A DNA stretch of 64,000 nucleotides from Hyphomicrobiaceae bacterium UBA7697 (GCA_002482645.1 DLGJ01000007.1:1-64000); one strand, 5' to 3'; positions 34,442 through 43,670 are shown, counted from the first letter of the stretch. The notes: generated by a model not told the origin, from the sequence alone. Made by a program: numbers and translations.

Positions 34442-35220
34442 CACGCGACGCCGTCCCCTTCGCGAAGGCACGCGGCCTCGCGGCCCTTGTCCATGGCAGC
34501 GCGCATCCGCCGGATCGCCTCGGCCAGTCCGATAAAGACCGCCTCGCCGATGAGGAAATGGCCGATATTGAGCTCCACGATCTCGGGCAGTGCCGAAATC
34601 TTCCTGGCCGTCTCGTAGTCGAGGCCATGGCCGGCATGCACTTCGAGCCCCAAGCTGTGCGCGTAGCGGGCTCCGTCGACGATGGCCTGCCACTCCGTCT
34701 CGGCATCTTTGTCGCGCCCTTCGGCGACCGCGTCGCACCAGCCGCCGGTGTGGATCTCGATGGCGGGTGCGGACAGCCGCGCGGCCGCGGCGATCTGGGG
34801 CCGTTCGGCGCCGATGAACAGTGAAACCCGGATCCCGGCACGCCCGAGCGCGGCAATGACGGGCGCAAGCGTGGCCTCCTGGCTCAACACGTCGAGTCCG
34901 CCCTCGGTGGTGCGCTCTTCGCGCCGTTCGGGCACCAGGCAGGCCGCGTGCGGCTTGGCCTCGAGCGCGATCGCGGTCATCTCTTCGGTCGCCGCCATTT
35001 CCATGTTCAGAGGGCAGTCGAGCTCGGTAACGAGCCGTGCGATATCGCCGTCGCGGATGTGGCGGCGGTCCTCGCGCAGATGGGCGGTGATGTTGTCCGC
35101 ACCGGCTCCGGCGGCGAGATGGGCGGCCCGCAACGGATCGGGGAGCGCTCCGCCCCGTGCGTTCCGGAGCGTGGCCACGTGATCGATATTGATTCCCAGC
35201 CGGATTTTCGGCGCACTCAT
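34441..35220 (-). CDS. pdxJ: Pyridoxine 5'-phosphate synthase
   Basis: Joins 3-amino-1-hydroxyacetone phosphate and deoxyxylulose 5-phosphate to form pyridoxine phosphate, the vitamin B6 route that also needs PdxA. The 259-residue TIM barrel starts IRLGINIDHVATLRNARGG and has GADNITAHLREDRRHI, LNMEMAATEEM, CLVPERREERTTEGG, SLFIGAERPQI, EIHTGGWCDA and VHAGHGLDYETA. It is coupled to acpS downstream and 15 bp after the DUF2062 gene. Confidence 0.96.
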   Translation of the reverse strand: MSAPKIRLGINIDHVATLRNARGGALPDPLRAAHLAAGAGADNITAHLREDRRHIRDGDIARLVTELDCPLNMEMAATEEMTAIALEAKPHAACLVPERREERTTEGGLDVLSQEATLAPVIAALGRAGIRVSLFIGAERPQIAAAARLSAPAIEIHTGGWCDAVAEGRDKDAETEWQAIVDGARYAHSLGLEVHAGHGLDYETARKISALPEIVELNIGHFLIGEAVFIGLAEAIRRMRAAMDKGREAACLREGDGVA

Positions 35221-35235
35221 TTCAGCATGTCCACT

Positions 35236-35781
35236 TCAACGAATTCCGATGGCTTCGCCGTTCGAGCGAAGGTCGCGGCGGCGGTGCTGATAGGCGTTCA
35301 CCGCCGGCCTCACCAATGCATAGCTCAGGATCGCGAGCGCCAGTCCGATGGGAATCGAACCGAGAGTCATCGGTTTGAGCATGGTCCAGATCTGGTCCGT
35401 CTGGAAAATTCCCTTCGACAGATCGAGTTCGACCTTGCCCTCGCCCCGGCCGAGCATCAGCGATCCGACCTCGTAGCTTCCCACCCAAAAGAGCGGGTAG
35501 GTGAGCGGATTTCCGACGAAAGTGCCCAGGAGCGCCGCGACGATGCTACCGCCGACGATCCAGGCGACAGCGGCGGAGAGGATCATGTGGAACCCGATAA
35601 ACGGGGTGCTGGAGACGAACACGCCGGCGGCAAAGCCCAAGGCGACGGCGTGCGGTGTCGCACTCAGGCGGCGCACGCGATGGACCACGTAGCGGGTCGA
35701 ACGGCCCCAGCTACGGCGCGGCCACACGGACACGCGAAGCCGGTTCAGCCAACTTTCCGCCTCGCGGCGCTTGAACAGCAT
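35236..35781 (-). CDS. DUF2062 membrane protein
   Basis: A 181-residue inner-membrane protein of the DUF2062 family. After a basic start (MLFKRREAESWLNRLRVSVWPRR) come the family core PHAVALGFAAGVFVSSTPFIGFHMILSAAVAWIVGGS and FVGNPLTYPLFW, giving three hydrophobic segments, and a final C-terminal helix. No biochemical role is known for this family. It lies between rsh and pdxJ on the same strand. Confidence 0.88.
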   Translation of the reverse strand: MLFKRREAESWLNRLRVSVWPRRSWGRSTRYVVHRVRRLSATPHAVALGFAAGVFVSSTPFIGFHMILSAAVAWIVGGSIVAALLGTFVGNPLTYPLFWVGSYEVGSLMLGRGEGKVELDLSKGIFQTDQIWTMLKPMTLGSIPIGLALAILSYALVRPAVNAYQHRRRDLRSNGEAIGIR

Positions 35782-35896
35782 TTGAACCTCGTTCCAGGGA
35801 GGCGGTCTCGCCGCCTGCCGCTATTTTACTCAACGGCGACGGCGATCTAGCATATTTGGTGGCTTTTTGCGCCGCGCGCCAGTGTCTTGCCGGCGC

Positions 35897-38113
35897 TTAG
35901 CCCTCGGCACGGGTTGCCTTGCTCACCACGTCCTTTGCGCGCAGCCCCGTCACGATCTCGTTGAGATGCTGCAGGTCCCAAACGTCGAGGCCGATGAGCA
36001 TCTCGGTGTAATCCGCCAAGTGGTTGGTCATTTTGATGTTCTGAATGTTGCCGTCAGCCTCGCCGATCACCGACGCGATCTGAGCGAGACTGCCCGGCTC
36101 GTTCATGGCCGTCACCGCGATCATGGCCGGAAAACGCTGCGGGTCGTCTTCGTCGATATCCCAGGTGACGTCGATCCAGCGTTCCGGCTCGTCGTCGAAC
36201 TCTTTCAGCGCCTTGGCATGAATGGGGTAGATGGTGATGCCCTGCCCCGGCGTGAGGATGCCGACGATCCGGTCGCCGGGCACGGCGCCGCCATCGGCGA
36301 AATTGACCGGAAGCCCGCTGCGCAAACCGCGAATCGGAATACCGGCCGCTTGCTCGGGCCGCCCCTTCCCGCTCGAGCCCGGCCAGCGGAATTTCAGCCC
36401 CATGACTTTGCCGAGACCGAACCAACCCTCCTCGCTGCGCTTCACGTGGCGCCTGCGTTTTCGCATGTCCTCGGGCGCCGCCTCGGGAAAGGCCGCGCGA
36501 AAGACGTCGTCCGAGGCGAGTTCGCCGCGCCCGACCGCCGTCATGACCTCCTCGATGGTCTCCTGCGACAAGCGAGGCAGGCCCTTCTTGATCGCTTCCT
36601 CGGTGACGGACTTGTTCCGGCGCCGGAAGGCCCGGTCGAGAATTTCCCGCCCGAGCTTTTCGTACTGAGCACGGACCGCATCGCGCGAAGCTCGGCGGAT
36701 CGCCGACCGCGCCTTTCCGGTGATGGCAAGACGCTCCCACGCGACCGGCGGCGACTGAGCCTCGGAACACACGATCTCGACCTCGTCGCCGTTCCGTAGC
36801 GGCGTCGCGAGCGGCATCGGCCGTCCGTTGATCTTCGCGCCGAGGGCCGTGTTGCCCACCTGGGTATGAACGGCATAGGCGAAATCGATGCAGTTGGCCC
36901 CGCGCGGCAACGCGATCAAGCGCCCCTTGGGCGTGAAACAGAAAACCTGATCGTGGAACAGTTCGAGCTTGGTGTGTTCCAGGAACTCTTCGGGGTTATC
37001 GCCTTCGAGTAATATCCCCACCAATTTCCGCAACCATCTGTAAGCGCTTGAGTCTTGGGCGGGAACCTTCTTGCCGCTGCCGCTGTCCTTGTAGAGCGCG
37101 TGCGCGGCAACGCCGAACTCCGCGATCGAGTGCATCTGCTCGGTGCGGATCTGCAGTTCCACGCGCTGGTGCCGGGGGCCGACGATGGTCGTGTGGATCG
37201 ACTGATAGTCGTTCTGCTTCGGATTCGAGATGTAGTCCTTGAAGCGTCCCGGAACGGTGTGCCAGCTCGTGTGGACCACGGCGAGCGCACGGTAGCAGTC
37301 CGGAATCTGGGGCACGACAATGCGGAAGGCGTAAATGTCGGACAGTTGTTCCAGCGAAATTTGCTTCCGCTCCATCTTGCTCCAAATCGCGTAAGGCTTC
37401 TTCTCGCGACCGGCGACGATGGCTTTCACCTGCGCGGTCTCGAGCTTCGAGGTGAGCGCGCCGTGAATCTCGTCGATCAGCCCTTGAGTTTGGGCCCGCA
37501 GGAACTTCAGACGCTCGAGCACCGTGGCGTAGGCGTCCGGGTTCAGCCAGCGGAAGGAGAGTTCCTCGAGCTCCTCGCGAAGCCATTGCATTCCCATGCG
37601 CCCGGCAAGCGGTGCGTAGATGTCCATCGTCTCCTGGGCGATGGTTTTCCGCTTGGCCGGCTTCATATGTTCCAGCGTCCGCATGTTGTGCAGACGGTCC
37701 GCCAGCTTCACGAGCAGGACGCGGATATCGCTCGATATGGCGAGCAGCAGCTTCCGGAAATTCTCGGCCTGTTCGGCCTTTTTCGTCACCAGATCGAGTT
37801 TCTTGATCTTGGTGAGCCCGTCGACCAGCGTGCCGATTTCCGCGCCGAACAGCGCGTCGATCTCGGTGCGGGTGGCCTCGGTATCCTCGATCGTGTCGTG
37901 AAGCAGGGCCGTGGCGATGGTCGCGTCGTCCAGGCGCATCTCCGCCAGGATCGCGGCCACTTCCAAAGGGTGGGAAAAATACGGCGCGCCGGACGCGCGC
38001 TTTTGATTGCCGTGCGCCTTCATGGCGTAGACATACGCGCGGTTCAGCAGCGCCTCGTTGGCATTCGGCTGATAGCTTAGGATGCGTTCAACAAGTTCAT
38101 ATTGGCGAGTCAT
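35897..38113 (-). CDS. rsh: Bifunctional (p)ppGpp synthetase/hydrolase
   Basis: Controls the stringent response. 738 residues in order: HD hydrolase domain (YFSHPLEVAAIL, ATALLHDTIEDTEATRTEI, LVKLADRLHNMRTLEHM), the synthetase domain with RFKDYISNPKQNDYQSIHT (the RxKD form found in bifunctional enzymes), a TGS domain (FTPKGRLIALPRGANCIDFAYAVHTQVG), a helical domain and a C-terminal ACT domain (IAVTAMNEPGSLAQIASVIGEADGNI). As the only long Rsh in the window it sits next to rpoZ, the usual arrangement. Confidence 0.96.
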   Translation of the reverse strand: MTRQYELVERILSYQPNANEALLNRAYVYAMKAHGNQKRASGAPYFSHPLEVAAILAEMRLDDATIATALLHDTIEDTEATRTEIDALFGAEIGTLVDGLTKIKKLDLVTKKAEQAENFRKLLLAISSDIRVLLVKLADRLHNMRTLEHMKPAKRKTIAQETMDIYAPLAGRMGMQWLREELEELSFRWLNPDAYATVLERLKFLRAQTQGLIDEIHGALTSKLETAQVKAIVAGREKKPYAIWSKMERKQISLEQLSDIYAFRIVVPQIPDCYRALAVVHTSWHTVPGRFKDYISNPKQNDYQSIHTTIVGPRHQRVELQIRTEQMHSIAEFGVAAHALYKDSGSGKKVPAQDSSAYRWLRKLVGILLEGDNPEEFLEHTKLELFHDQVFCFTPKGRLIALPRGANCIDFAYAVHTQVGNTALGAKINGRPMPLATPLRNGDEVEIVCSEAQSPPVAWERLAITGKARSAIRRASRDAVRAQYEKLGREILDRAFRRRNKSVTEEAIKKGLPRLSQETIEEVMTAVGRGELASDDVFRAAFPEAAPEDMRKRRRHVKRSEEGWFGLGKVMGLKFRWPGSSGKGRPEQAAGIPIRGLRSGLPVNFADGGAVPGDRIVGILTPGQGITIYPIHAKALKEFDDEPERWIDVTWDIDEDDPQRFPAMIAVTAMNEPGSLAQIASVIGEADGNIQNIKMTNHLADYTEMLIGLDVWDLQHLNEIVTGLRAKDVVSKATRAEG

Positions 38114-38257
38114 GTCAGCCCGCCAGAATGGCGCGCAAGGTCACGCCAATACAAGGTTTTTGCGCGGGTCAAGTTTGCCGCATGCCGGATGATCGAAGTC
38201 GCACGCGAGTGAGACGGGGTCTCCGGACTCGTATCTCCCCCGTCCCGCCGGCAATCG

Positions 38258-38668
38258 TCAGCGCGCGCGCGGTCCCGCATTGGACCCATCCGACGGCGCC
38301 TGGGTCGCCATACGGCGCAGCAGCTCTTCTTCGGTCATGCGGTCGATCTGCGTATCCGTGGACTGATCGTCCTGGCCGAGAACGGGCATGCGCGTATCCT
38401 GCGACACGGCCGGCACGGCTTCGGCTTCGGGCTCATCGACCTCCACGTATTTCTGCATGGAGTGGATGAAGTCTTCCTTGAGGTCGTCCGGCGTGAACTT
38501 CTTCTCGGCGATCTCGCGAAGCGCAACGACGGGGTTCTTGTCGTTGTCGCGCGGCACGGTAAGCTGAGCACCGGCGGAAATGGTACGGGCGCGGTGGCTG
38601 GCCAGAAGAACGAGCTCGAAGCGGTTCGATATCTTGTCGATGCAATCCTCGACGGTGACGCGAGCCAT
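38258..38668 (-). CDS. rpoZ: DNA-directed RNA polymerase subunit omega
   Basis: A small RNA polymerase subunit that stabilises beta-prime and carries part of a ppGpp site. It begins MARVTVEDCIDKISNRFELVLLASHRARTISAG, then DNDKNPVVALREIAEKK, diagnostic of omega. At 136 residues it is longer than the 90-residue E. coli protein because of an acidic, low-complexity tail common in Hyphomicrobiales. It is followed by rsh on the same strand. Confidence 0.95.
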   Translation of the reverse strand: MARVTVEDCIDKISNRFELVLLASHRARTISAGAQLTVPRDNDKNPVVALREIAEKKFTPDDLKEDFIHSMQKYVEVDEPEAEAVPAVSQDTRMPVLGQDDQSTDTQIDRMTEEELLRRMATQAPSDGSNAGPRAR

Positions 38669-38767
38669 CTGAAAGTCCTTTTAGAATGGGCTGATTTGGC
38701 TCTTATGTAGGCAAGTCGCGCGCCGCTGGCAAGCCGCGTCTCACGCGCGGCTATAGGAAGCCATGTC

Positions 38768-39334
38768 TCACGCGCCGGCGGCACGCCGCGTCTCGGGATC
38801 GACGGCTCCCATGATCCGCCCTTCCCGGCTCCGCGCGATCTTGTGCCACAGGGCGCGCGCCGATTCCCGGGTCACCGGATGCCGCCAATCGGGGGCCACA
38901 TCCAGGAGCGGACGGAGCACGAAGGGGCGTTTTTCGATCCATGGATGGGGCAAGACGAGTGGACGCCGCCCAGCGCGGGCGAAGCCCGGCTCCCGTCCCC
39001 GCCAATTCTCGATCCGGCCCTTGAAGTCCAGAATGTCCATATCGAGGGTGCGCGGTCCCCAGGGGCTCCCGCCTCTGCGCCCCGCCGCCCGTTCGATCTG
39101 TTTCAATTTCCGCAAGAGCGCTTCGGGCGGCATCGCCGTCTCGATCGACACGACGGCATTCACGTAGGGCGGCTGACCGGCGCGGCCCACTGCCGCAGTC
39201 TCGTAAAATCGCGAAACCGCCTTCACCCTGACACACCTATCGGCAAGCTCGGCAATAGCGCGCGTCACCGTACTGGCAGGCGTTCCCCAGGGACCGGGAC
39301 AGTTTGCCCCGATTCCTACCAGTATCTGAGACAT
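38768..39334 (-). CDS. folK: 2-amino-4-hydroxy-6-hydroxymethyldihydropteridine pyrophosphokinase
   Basis: Transfers pyrophosphate from ATP to the folate pterin precursor. The 188-residue protein has ILVGIGANCPGPWGTP near its start, SRFYETAAVGRAGQPPYVNAVVSIET, RRGGSPWGPRTLDMDILDF and LPHPWIEKRPFVLRPLLDVAPDW, the family motifs. The ATG at 39334 is preferred over the longer frame to 39451. It is divergent from the NYN gene, with about 100 bp between. Confidence 0.94.
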   Translation of the reverse strand: MSQILVGIGANCPGPWGTPASTVTRAIAELADRCVRVKAVSRFYETAAVGRAGQPPYVNAVVSIETAMPPEALLRKLKQIERAAGRRGGSPWGPRTLDMDILDFKGRIENWRGREPGFARAGRRPLVLPHPWIEKRPFVLRPLLDVAPDWRHPVTRESARALWHKIARSREGRIMGAVDPETRRAAGA

Positions 39335-39435
39335 TGCGACCAATTGCCGAAGCCCTCGTTTCTCGGCGAGATTGATATCCCGTGTGCTGCGGTTCTTCCG
39401 TATTCGTTCGTGTCTTTGAATATTTAGGACCTGAG

Positions 39436-40059
39436 ATGCATTTTTATCCAACGGAACGGATTGCCTTGTTTATCGACGGCGCCAATCTGTACGCCGCATC
39501 GAAGTCTCTGTCGTTCGACATCGACTACAAGCGTCTCTTGGCCCTGTTCCGTGCCAAGGGGCACCTCGTGCGCGCCCTCTATTACACGGCGCTGGCCGAC
39601 GACCAGGAATATTCCTCGATTCGTCCGCTGATCGATTGGCTCGACTACAACGGCTACACGATGGTGACGAAGCCGACCAAGGAGTTCGTCGACGCGGCCG
39701 GACGCCGGAAGATCAAGGGCAATATGGATATCGAGCTTGCGGTCGATGCCATGGAACTGGCCGAGCATCTCGATCATCTCGTCATCTTCTCCGGCGACGG
39801 CGATTTCCGGTCCCTCGTCGAGGCACTCCAGCATAAGGGCAAGCGCGTCAGCGTGATCTCGACCCTCAGCACAAATCCGCCGATGGTCGCCGACGAACTG
39901 CGCCGGCAGGCCGATCAGTTTATCGATTTGACGGATTTGCAGCATGAGATCGGCCGCGATCCGGGCGACCGCGCCCACCGCGACAACCGCCGCCGTTTCG
40001 AGCCCGATCACGATGCGGACGCTTTCGACGCGCGGGAATTGGCCGGGACCGAGACCTAG
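39436..40059 (+). CDS. NYN domain (LabA/DUF88) protein
   Basis: A 207-residue PIN-like protein; NYN proteins are predicted or shown RNases. Acidic catalytic-type residues are visible in ALFIDGANLYAASKS (D about residue 13), KGNMDIELAVDAMELA and VIFSGDGDFRSLVEALQHKGKRV. The C-terminus is a charged, Asp/Arg-rich tail. In alphaproteobacteria this gene commonly neighbours folK, rpoZ and rsh, which suggests a link to RNA turnover, but no target is known. The ATG at 39436 is chosen over the frame start at 39382. Confidence 0.88.
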   Translation: MHFYPTERIALFIDGANLYAASKSLSFDIDYKRLLALFRAKGHLVRALYYTALADDQEYSSIRPLIDWLDYNGYTMVTKPTKEFVDAAGRRKIKGNMDIELAVDAMELAEHLDHLVIFSGDGDFRSLVEALQHKGKRVSVISTLSTNPPMVADELRRQADQFIDLTDLQHEIGRDPGDRAHRDNRRRFEPDHDADAFDARELAGTET

Positions 40060-40196
40060 TTCACGGCCGGCCGCCCCGTCCCGCGCATCGCATCCCCTGT
40101 CCGGCGGGCTTCCGCTCTGGATATCCGTTCTGGCTATCCGGGAGCCGTGACGCTACGCATCCCTGTCCGACACGATCCCGGGATCCATCGCCAGAT

Positions 40197-40847
40197 ATGC
40201 CGCTCCTCACGCCCCTCCCCGAGCCAGAAGCCGACTGCGCCCTCTGCGACCGCCTCGCCGCGTTCCGGAGCGGCAACGCGGCCTCGCATCCCGATTGGTT
40301 CAACGGCGCGGTTCCCTCCTTCGGCCCCGGGGATGCCCGCCTGCTCATCGTGGGGCTCGCGCCGGGGCTGAAGGGCGCAAACCGGACCGGACGGCCGTTC
40401 TGGGGAGATTTTGCCGGAGACCTGCTCTATCCGACGCTTCTGAAGGCAGGTCTCGCGCAAGGCGTGCACGACCTGGACCGGCCCGGCGCCCTTTCTCTTT
40501 CCGGCTGCATGATTACCAATGCGGTCCGCTGCGTGCCGCCGCAGAACAAGCCCACCTCAGCCGAGATCAAATGCTGCCGGCAATTCCTAACGGGGCGCAT
40601 CGCGGCCCTGCCGGTCTTGCGAGCTCTCCTCGCCCTCGGGCGGATCGCTCATGACAGCGTTCTCGACACGCTGGCGGTCAAAAAGCGCGATTTTCCGTTC
40701 TCGCATGGGGCCCGGCATGCGCTTCCGGACGGGCTCGTGCTCTTCGATTCGTTTCATTGCTCCCGCCTCAACACCAATACGGGACGCCTGACGCCCGCGA
40801 TGTTCGAAGGCGTGGTCCGCGAGGCCGCGGCCAGCATCGCGGACTGA
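40197..40847 (+). CDS. Uracil-DNA glycosylase, type 5 (UDGb-like)
   Basis: Removes uracil, and often hypoxanthine, from DNA. The 216-residue protein has the family-5 site LIVGLAPGLKGANRTGRPFWGD, lacking the Asp/Asn general base of other UDGs, and DSFHCSRLNTNTGRLT in place of the HPS motif. Cysteines in DCALCDR (residues 14 and 17), NAVRCVPP and KCCRQFL are suitably placed to bind a 4Fe-4S cluster. It follows the NYN gene by 137 bp with no shared function. Confidence 0.88.
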   Translation: MPLLTPLPEPEADCALCDRLAAFRSGNAASHPDWFNGAVPSFGPGDARLLIVGLAPGLKGANRTGRPFWGDFAGDLLYPTLLKAGLAQGVHDLDRPGALSLSGCMITNAVRCVPPQNKPTSAEIKCCRQFLTGRIAALPVLRALLALGRIAHDSVLDTLAVKKRDFPFSHGARHALPDGLVLFDSFHCSRLNTNTGRLTPAMFEGVVREAAASIAD

Positions 40848-40928
40848 GTTGCTGCGGTGCCCCAACTCGGGCATGCTCGCCAAATTGTTCGGTTCGATTT
40901 CGAGGGAGCCTCAAACGGGCGAGGATCT

Positions 40929-41336
40929 ATGGCGGGCATTGAAATCTCTCCCACCAAAGTCGGGTTCGTGATCGTCAAGGCGCGTGAATACGGCGCGAAG
41001 GTCGGCGCCTGGGACGATAGCACGACCTCCGACCACGACGCCGAGTCGATCCTCGAGGATTTCTCCGACGACTCCACGGTGACGGAGTTGATGGAGTTCA
41101 TCCAAGACCTGAATGTCGACGAACAGGTGAGCCTCGTCGCGCTAGCCTGGATAGGCCGAGGCTCCTTTGCCGCGGACGAACTGGACGACGCGCTGGAGAC
41201 GGCGCGCAGCGAGCACAACAAACGGACCGCGGAATATCTCGTGGGGATACCGCTCCTCTCCGATTACCTGGAGGAGGCGCTGGATGTCCTGGGTTATTCG
41301 GTCGAGGACGCCGAAGACGACGCCATGGGCGACTAG
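40929..41336 (+). CDS. DUF3775 protein
   Basis: A 135-residue acidic protein of the DUF3775 family, common in alphaproteobacteria and of unknown function. Features are IEISPTKVGFVIVKAREYGAKV at the N-terminus, an acidic middle (DFSDDSTVTELMEFIQDLNVDEQVSLVALAWIGRGSF) and LVGIPLLSDYLEEALDVLGYSVED. No membrane segment or catalytic motif is visible. The ATG at 40929 is selected; the frame begins upstream at 40857. Confidence 0.8.
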   Translation: MAGIEISPTKVGFVIVKAREYGAKVGAWDDSTTSDHDAESILEDFSDDSTVTELMEFIQDLNVDEQVSLVALAWIGRGSFAADELDDALETARSEHNKRTAEYLVGIPLLSDYLEEALDVLGYSVEDAEDDAMGD

Positions 41337-41399
41337 ACGGCTGGGTGACTAGACGGCTGAGCGACTGGGCCGCATGGCGAGCGCGTCCTGCTGAACCCC

Positions 41400-41918
41400 T
41401 CAGTTCAGATCTTCGAGCCAATCCGCCACCACCGCCGCGTGGGTCTCCGGATTGGGCACCGGATGGAACACGTGTTCGGTGCGTCCGTTGTTCACCACAA
41501 AGGTGAGTCGTTTCAAATAGCTGTCGCCGCCGGCTTTGAAAGTGGGCAAGTGCAGCGCCTCGGCGAGCCTGCCGTCCGCATCGCTCAGAATCGGAAACGG
41601 AAGTTCGAGGCGCCGGGCCATCTCGCGCTGATAGTCCGTGGTCTGACCGCTCAGCCCGAACACCCGCGTGCCCGCGCTGGAAATGCGCCCAAAGAGGGCT
41701 CGGAACCCTTCCAGTTCGGGCGTCGACCCGTGCGCGCCCGGAATGTCGTCCCAACCGGGTGGATTGGGAAGACCGGGGCGCCCGGTCCAGGGGTAGACGG
41801 CGACGGCGCTCCGCCCTGGCAGCGCCGCAAGGCAGATTTCCGATCCGTCCGTGGCGGGAAGCGTGACTTGCGGCAGCGAGAAGCCAGGCTTCAGACGGAG
41901 CGGCGGCGCCGGTTCCAT
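41400..41918 (-). CDS. Peroxiredoxin-like protein lacking the catalytic cysteines
   Basis: A 172-residue thioredoxin-fold redoxin. Overall it matches the AhpC/TSA-like family with FPxTG-type YPWTGRPG and GWDDIPGAHGSTPELEGF, VFGLSGQTTDYQREMARRLELPFPILSDADG, and FVVNNGRTEHVFHPV. In relatives the segment reads GCTPxxC, holding the peroxidatic and resolving cysteines; here these are Ser65 and Glu70, and the only cysteine in the protein is C29. Peroxidase activity is therefore unlikely. It starts four bases before the smpB stop region, likely as one transcript. Confidence 0.82.
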   Translation of the reverse strand: MEPAPPLRLKPGFSLPQVTLPATDGSEICLAALPGRSAVAVYPWTGRPGLPNPPGWDDIPGAHGSTPELEGFRALFGRISSAGTRVFGLSGQTTDYQREMARRLELPFPILSDADGRLAEALHLPTFKAGGDSYLKRLTFVVNNGRTEHVFHPVPNPETHAAVVADWLEDLN

Positions 41919-41921
41919 CGA

Positions 41922-42395
41922 CTACCCTTTGTCTCTCAGGAGACGGCCCTTCTGACGCTGCCAATCGCGCCGCTTCTCCGTCTCCCGTTTGTCATAGACC
42001 TTCTTGCCGCGTCCGAGCCCCAGGAGCAGCTTGGCGATTCCGCGTGCGTTGAAATAGAGCCGCAACGGCACCAGCGCCATGCCTTGCCGCCGAATCGCGT
42101 CGAGCAGCCGGGCCATCTCCTTCTTGTGCAACAGGAGCTTGCGATGCCGCGTGGGCTCGTGCCCGCCGAGCCGAGCCGCACCCGGATATTCTTCGATATG
42201 CGAATTGATCAGATAGAGCTCGCCGCCTTCGTTCGAGGCGTAGGACTCGGCGATGTTGGCCTTGCCGGTGCGCAAGGACTTTACCTCCGAGCCCGTCAGG
42301 ACGATGCCGGCCTCGATCGTATCCTCGATCTCGTAGTTGTAGCGGGCCCGTCTGTTCTCGGCGACGAGCTTCCCGCTCTCGCGCTTCGGCGCCAT
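41922..42395 (-). CDS. smpB: SsrA-binding protein SmpB
   Basis: Binds tmRNA and delivers it to stalled ribosomes. The 157-residue protein opens with MAPKRESGKLVAENRRARYNYEIEDTIEAGIVLTGSEVKSLRTGKANIAESYA and has LYLINSHIEEY, RKLLLHKKE and a basic C-terminal tail (KVYDKRETEKRRDWQRQKGRLL). The frame extends to 42515, but the ATG at 42395 is the family start. It is 20 bp after dapA. The ssrA gene itself is not in this window. Confidence 0.96.
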   Translation of the reverse strand: MAPKRESGKLVAENRRARYNYEIEDTIEAGIVLTGSEVKSLRTGKANIAESYASNEGGELYLINSHIEEYPGAARLGGHEPTRHRKLLLHKKEMARLLDAIRRQGMALVPLRLYFNARGIAKLLLGLGRGKKVYDKRETEKRRDWQRQKGRLLRDKG

Positions 42396-42415
42396 GACAA
42401 AACCCTTCCGGAATT

Positions 42416-43300
42416 CTAGGCTGGCTTCAGCCCGGCCGCCTCGATCGCCTCGTCCACGCGCTTGCGCGTGGCGTCGGTGATAGGCGCCAATGGCAGCCGC
42501 GTTTCGCCGCCGCAAAGGCCGAGCTTCGCCGCCGCGTATTTCACCGGACCGGGGTTCGATTCCACGAACAGCGCCTCATGCAGCGGCATAAGGCGATCCT
42601 GCAACTCCAACGCCCGCTTGTAATTTCCGGCAAGGCAGGCGAGCTGAAACTTCGAGCAAAGCGCCGGTGCGATATTGGACGTCACGGAGATGCACCCCAC
42701 CCCGCCATGGGCCATGAAGCCAAGTGCCGTCGCGTCCTCGCCGGAGAGCTGGACGAATTCGGAGCCCATCGCCGCGCGCTGCTGGCTGACCCGCGCGAGA
42801 TTCGCGGTGGCATCCTTCACGCCCACGATGTTCTTGAGCTCGAACAGCCGGGCCATGGTCTCGACGGACATATCCACGACGCTGCGGCCGGGAATGTTGT
42901 AGATCACGATCGGAATGTCGGCCGCGTCGTTGATGGCCTCGTAGTGGAGATAAAGGCCCTCTTGGGTCGGCTTGTTGTAATACGGCGTCACCACGAGCGC
43001 GCCATCGGCGCCAGCGGCCTTGGCGTGCCGGGTCAGTTCGATCGCCTCGACGGTGGAATTCGATCCGGTTCCCGCGATCACGGGCACGCGGCCCGCGGCG
43101 GCCTCGATGCACAGCTCGATCACACGGCGATGCTCGTCATGATCCAGCGTGGGCGATTCTCCGGTCGTGCCGCACGGCACAAGCCCATGCGTTCCCTGAT
43201 CGACCTGCCACTCCACGAATTTGCGGAAGGCGGCCTCGTCCAGGGAACCGTCCTTGAAGGGCGTGATGAGGGCCGTGATGGAGCCCTGAAACGGCGGCAT
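42416..43300 (-). CDS. dapA: 4-hydroxy-tetrahydrodipicolinate synthase
   Basis: Condenses pyruvate with aspartate semialdehyde in lysine/diaminopimelate synthesis. About 294 residues, a TIM barrel with GSITALITPFKDG, GTTGESPTLDHDEH, VIAGTGSNSTVEAI, the Tyr/Lys catalytic region VVTPYYNKPTQEGLYLHY and VGVKDATANLARV (Schiff-base lysine). The ATG at 43300 gives the normal N-terminus; a GTG at 43306 has a better-spaced AGGAG. The gene runs toward smpB and is divergent from the lytic transglycosylase. Confidence 0.95.
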   Translation of the reverse strand: MPPFQGSITALITPFKDGSLDEAAFRKFVEWQVDQGTHGLVPCGTTGESPTLDHDEHRRVIELCIEAAAGRVPVIAGTGSNSTVEAIELTRHAKAAGADGALVVTPYYNKPTQEGLYLHYEAINDAADIPIVIYNIPGRSVVDMSVETMARLFELKNIVGVKDATANLARVSQQRAAMGSEFVQLSGEDATALGFMAHGGVGCISVTSNIAPALCSKFQLACLAGNYKRALELQDRLMPLHEALFVESNPGPVKYAAAKLGLCGGETRLPLAPITDATRKRVDEAIEAAGLKPA

Positions 43301-43541
43301 GGTCACAACACAAACTCCTTGGCGCGCCCCTGCGGCGCGGACGCGGCAAAACTCGATTCCCGATCGTTCGGTGGGCCGGGACAATAGGTGGTCGGGATGG
43401 ACGCGGCAAGCGGGCCGTCCCGCATTCGCCGAATGGCGGAACGACATGGCAAACGGGCCGCGCCAGAGACCCTTGGAGAGCTCCGTTCGCCGTCATTCCG
43501 GCTTCGTCATGAGCAAATCAGTCATCTTTCCGCCGGAATCT

Positions 43542-43569
43542 TTGAGACAGTGTGAAATTTCGTTACACT
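43542..43569 (+). promoter_or_regulatory. Predicted promoter of the lytic transglycosylase gene
   Basis: TTGAGA (43542-43547) and TACACT (43564-43569) are 16 bp apart. The spacer carries the palindrome GAAATTTC. It is the only good promoter I see in the 370-bp dapA-slt gap, which otherwise holds a tandem pair of a 15-bp sequence (43622-43636 and 43640-43654). Confidence 0.5.
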
Positions 43570-43670
43570 GAACAGGCTCATATCGTCGCGATTCCCGGGT
43601 TTCGGGGACGTTCTTTGCGTTGACGCGACTCTTGGCGTGGACGCGACTCTTGGCCGGTAGCAATCGACGC

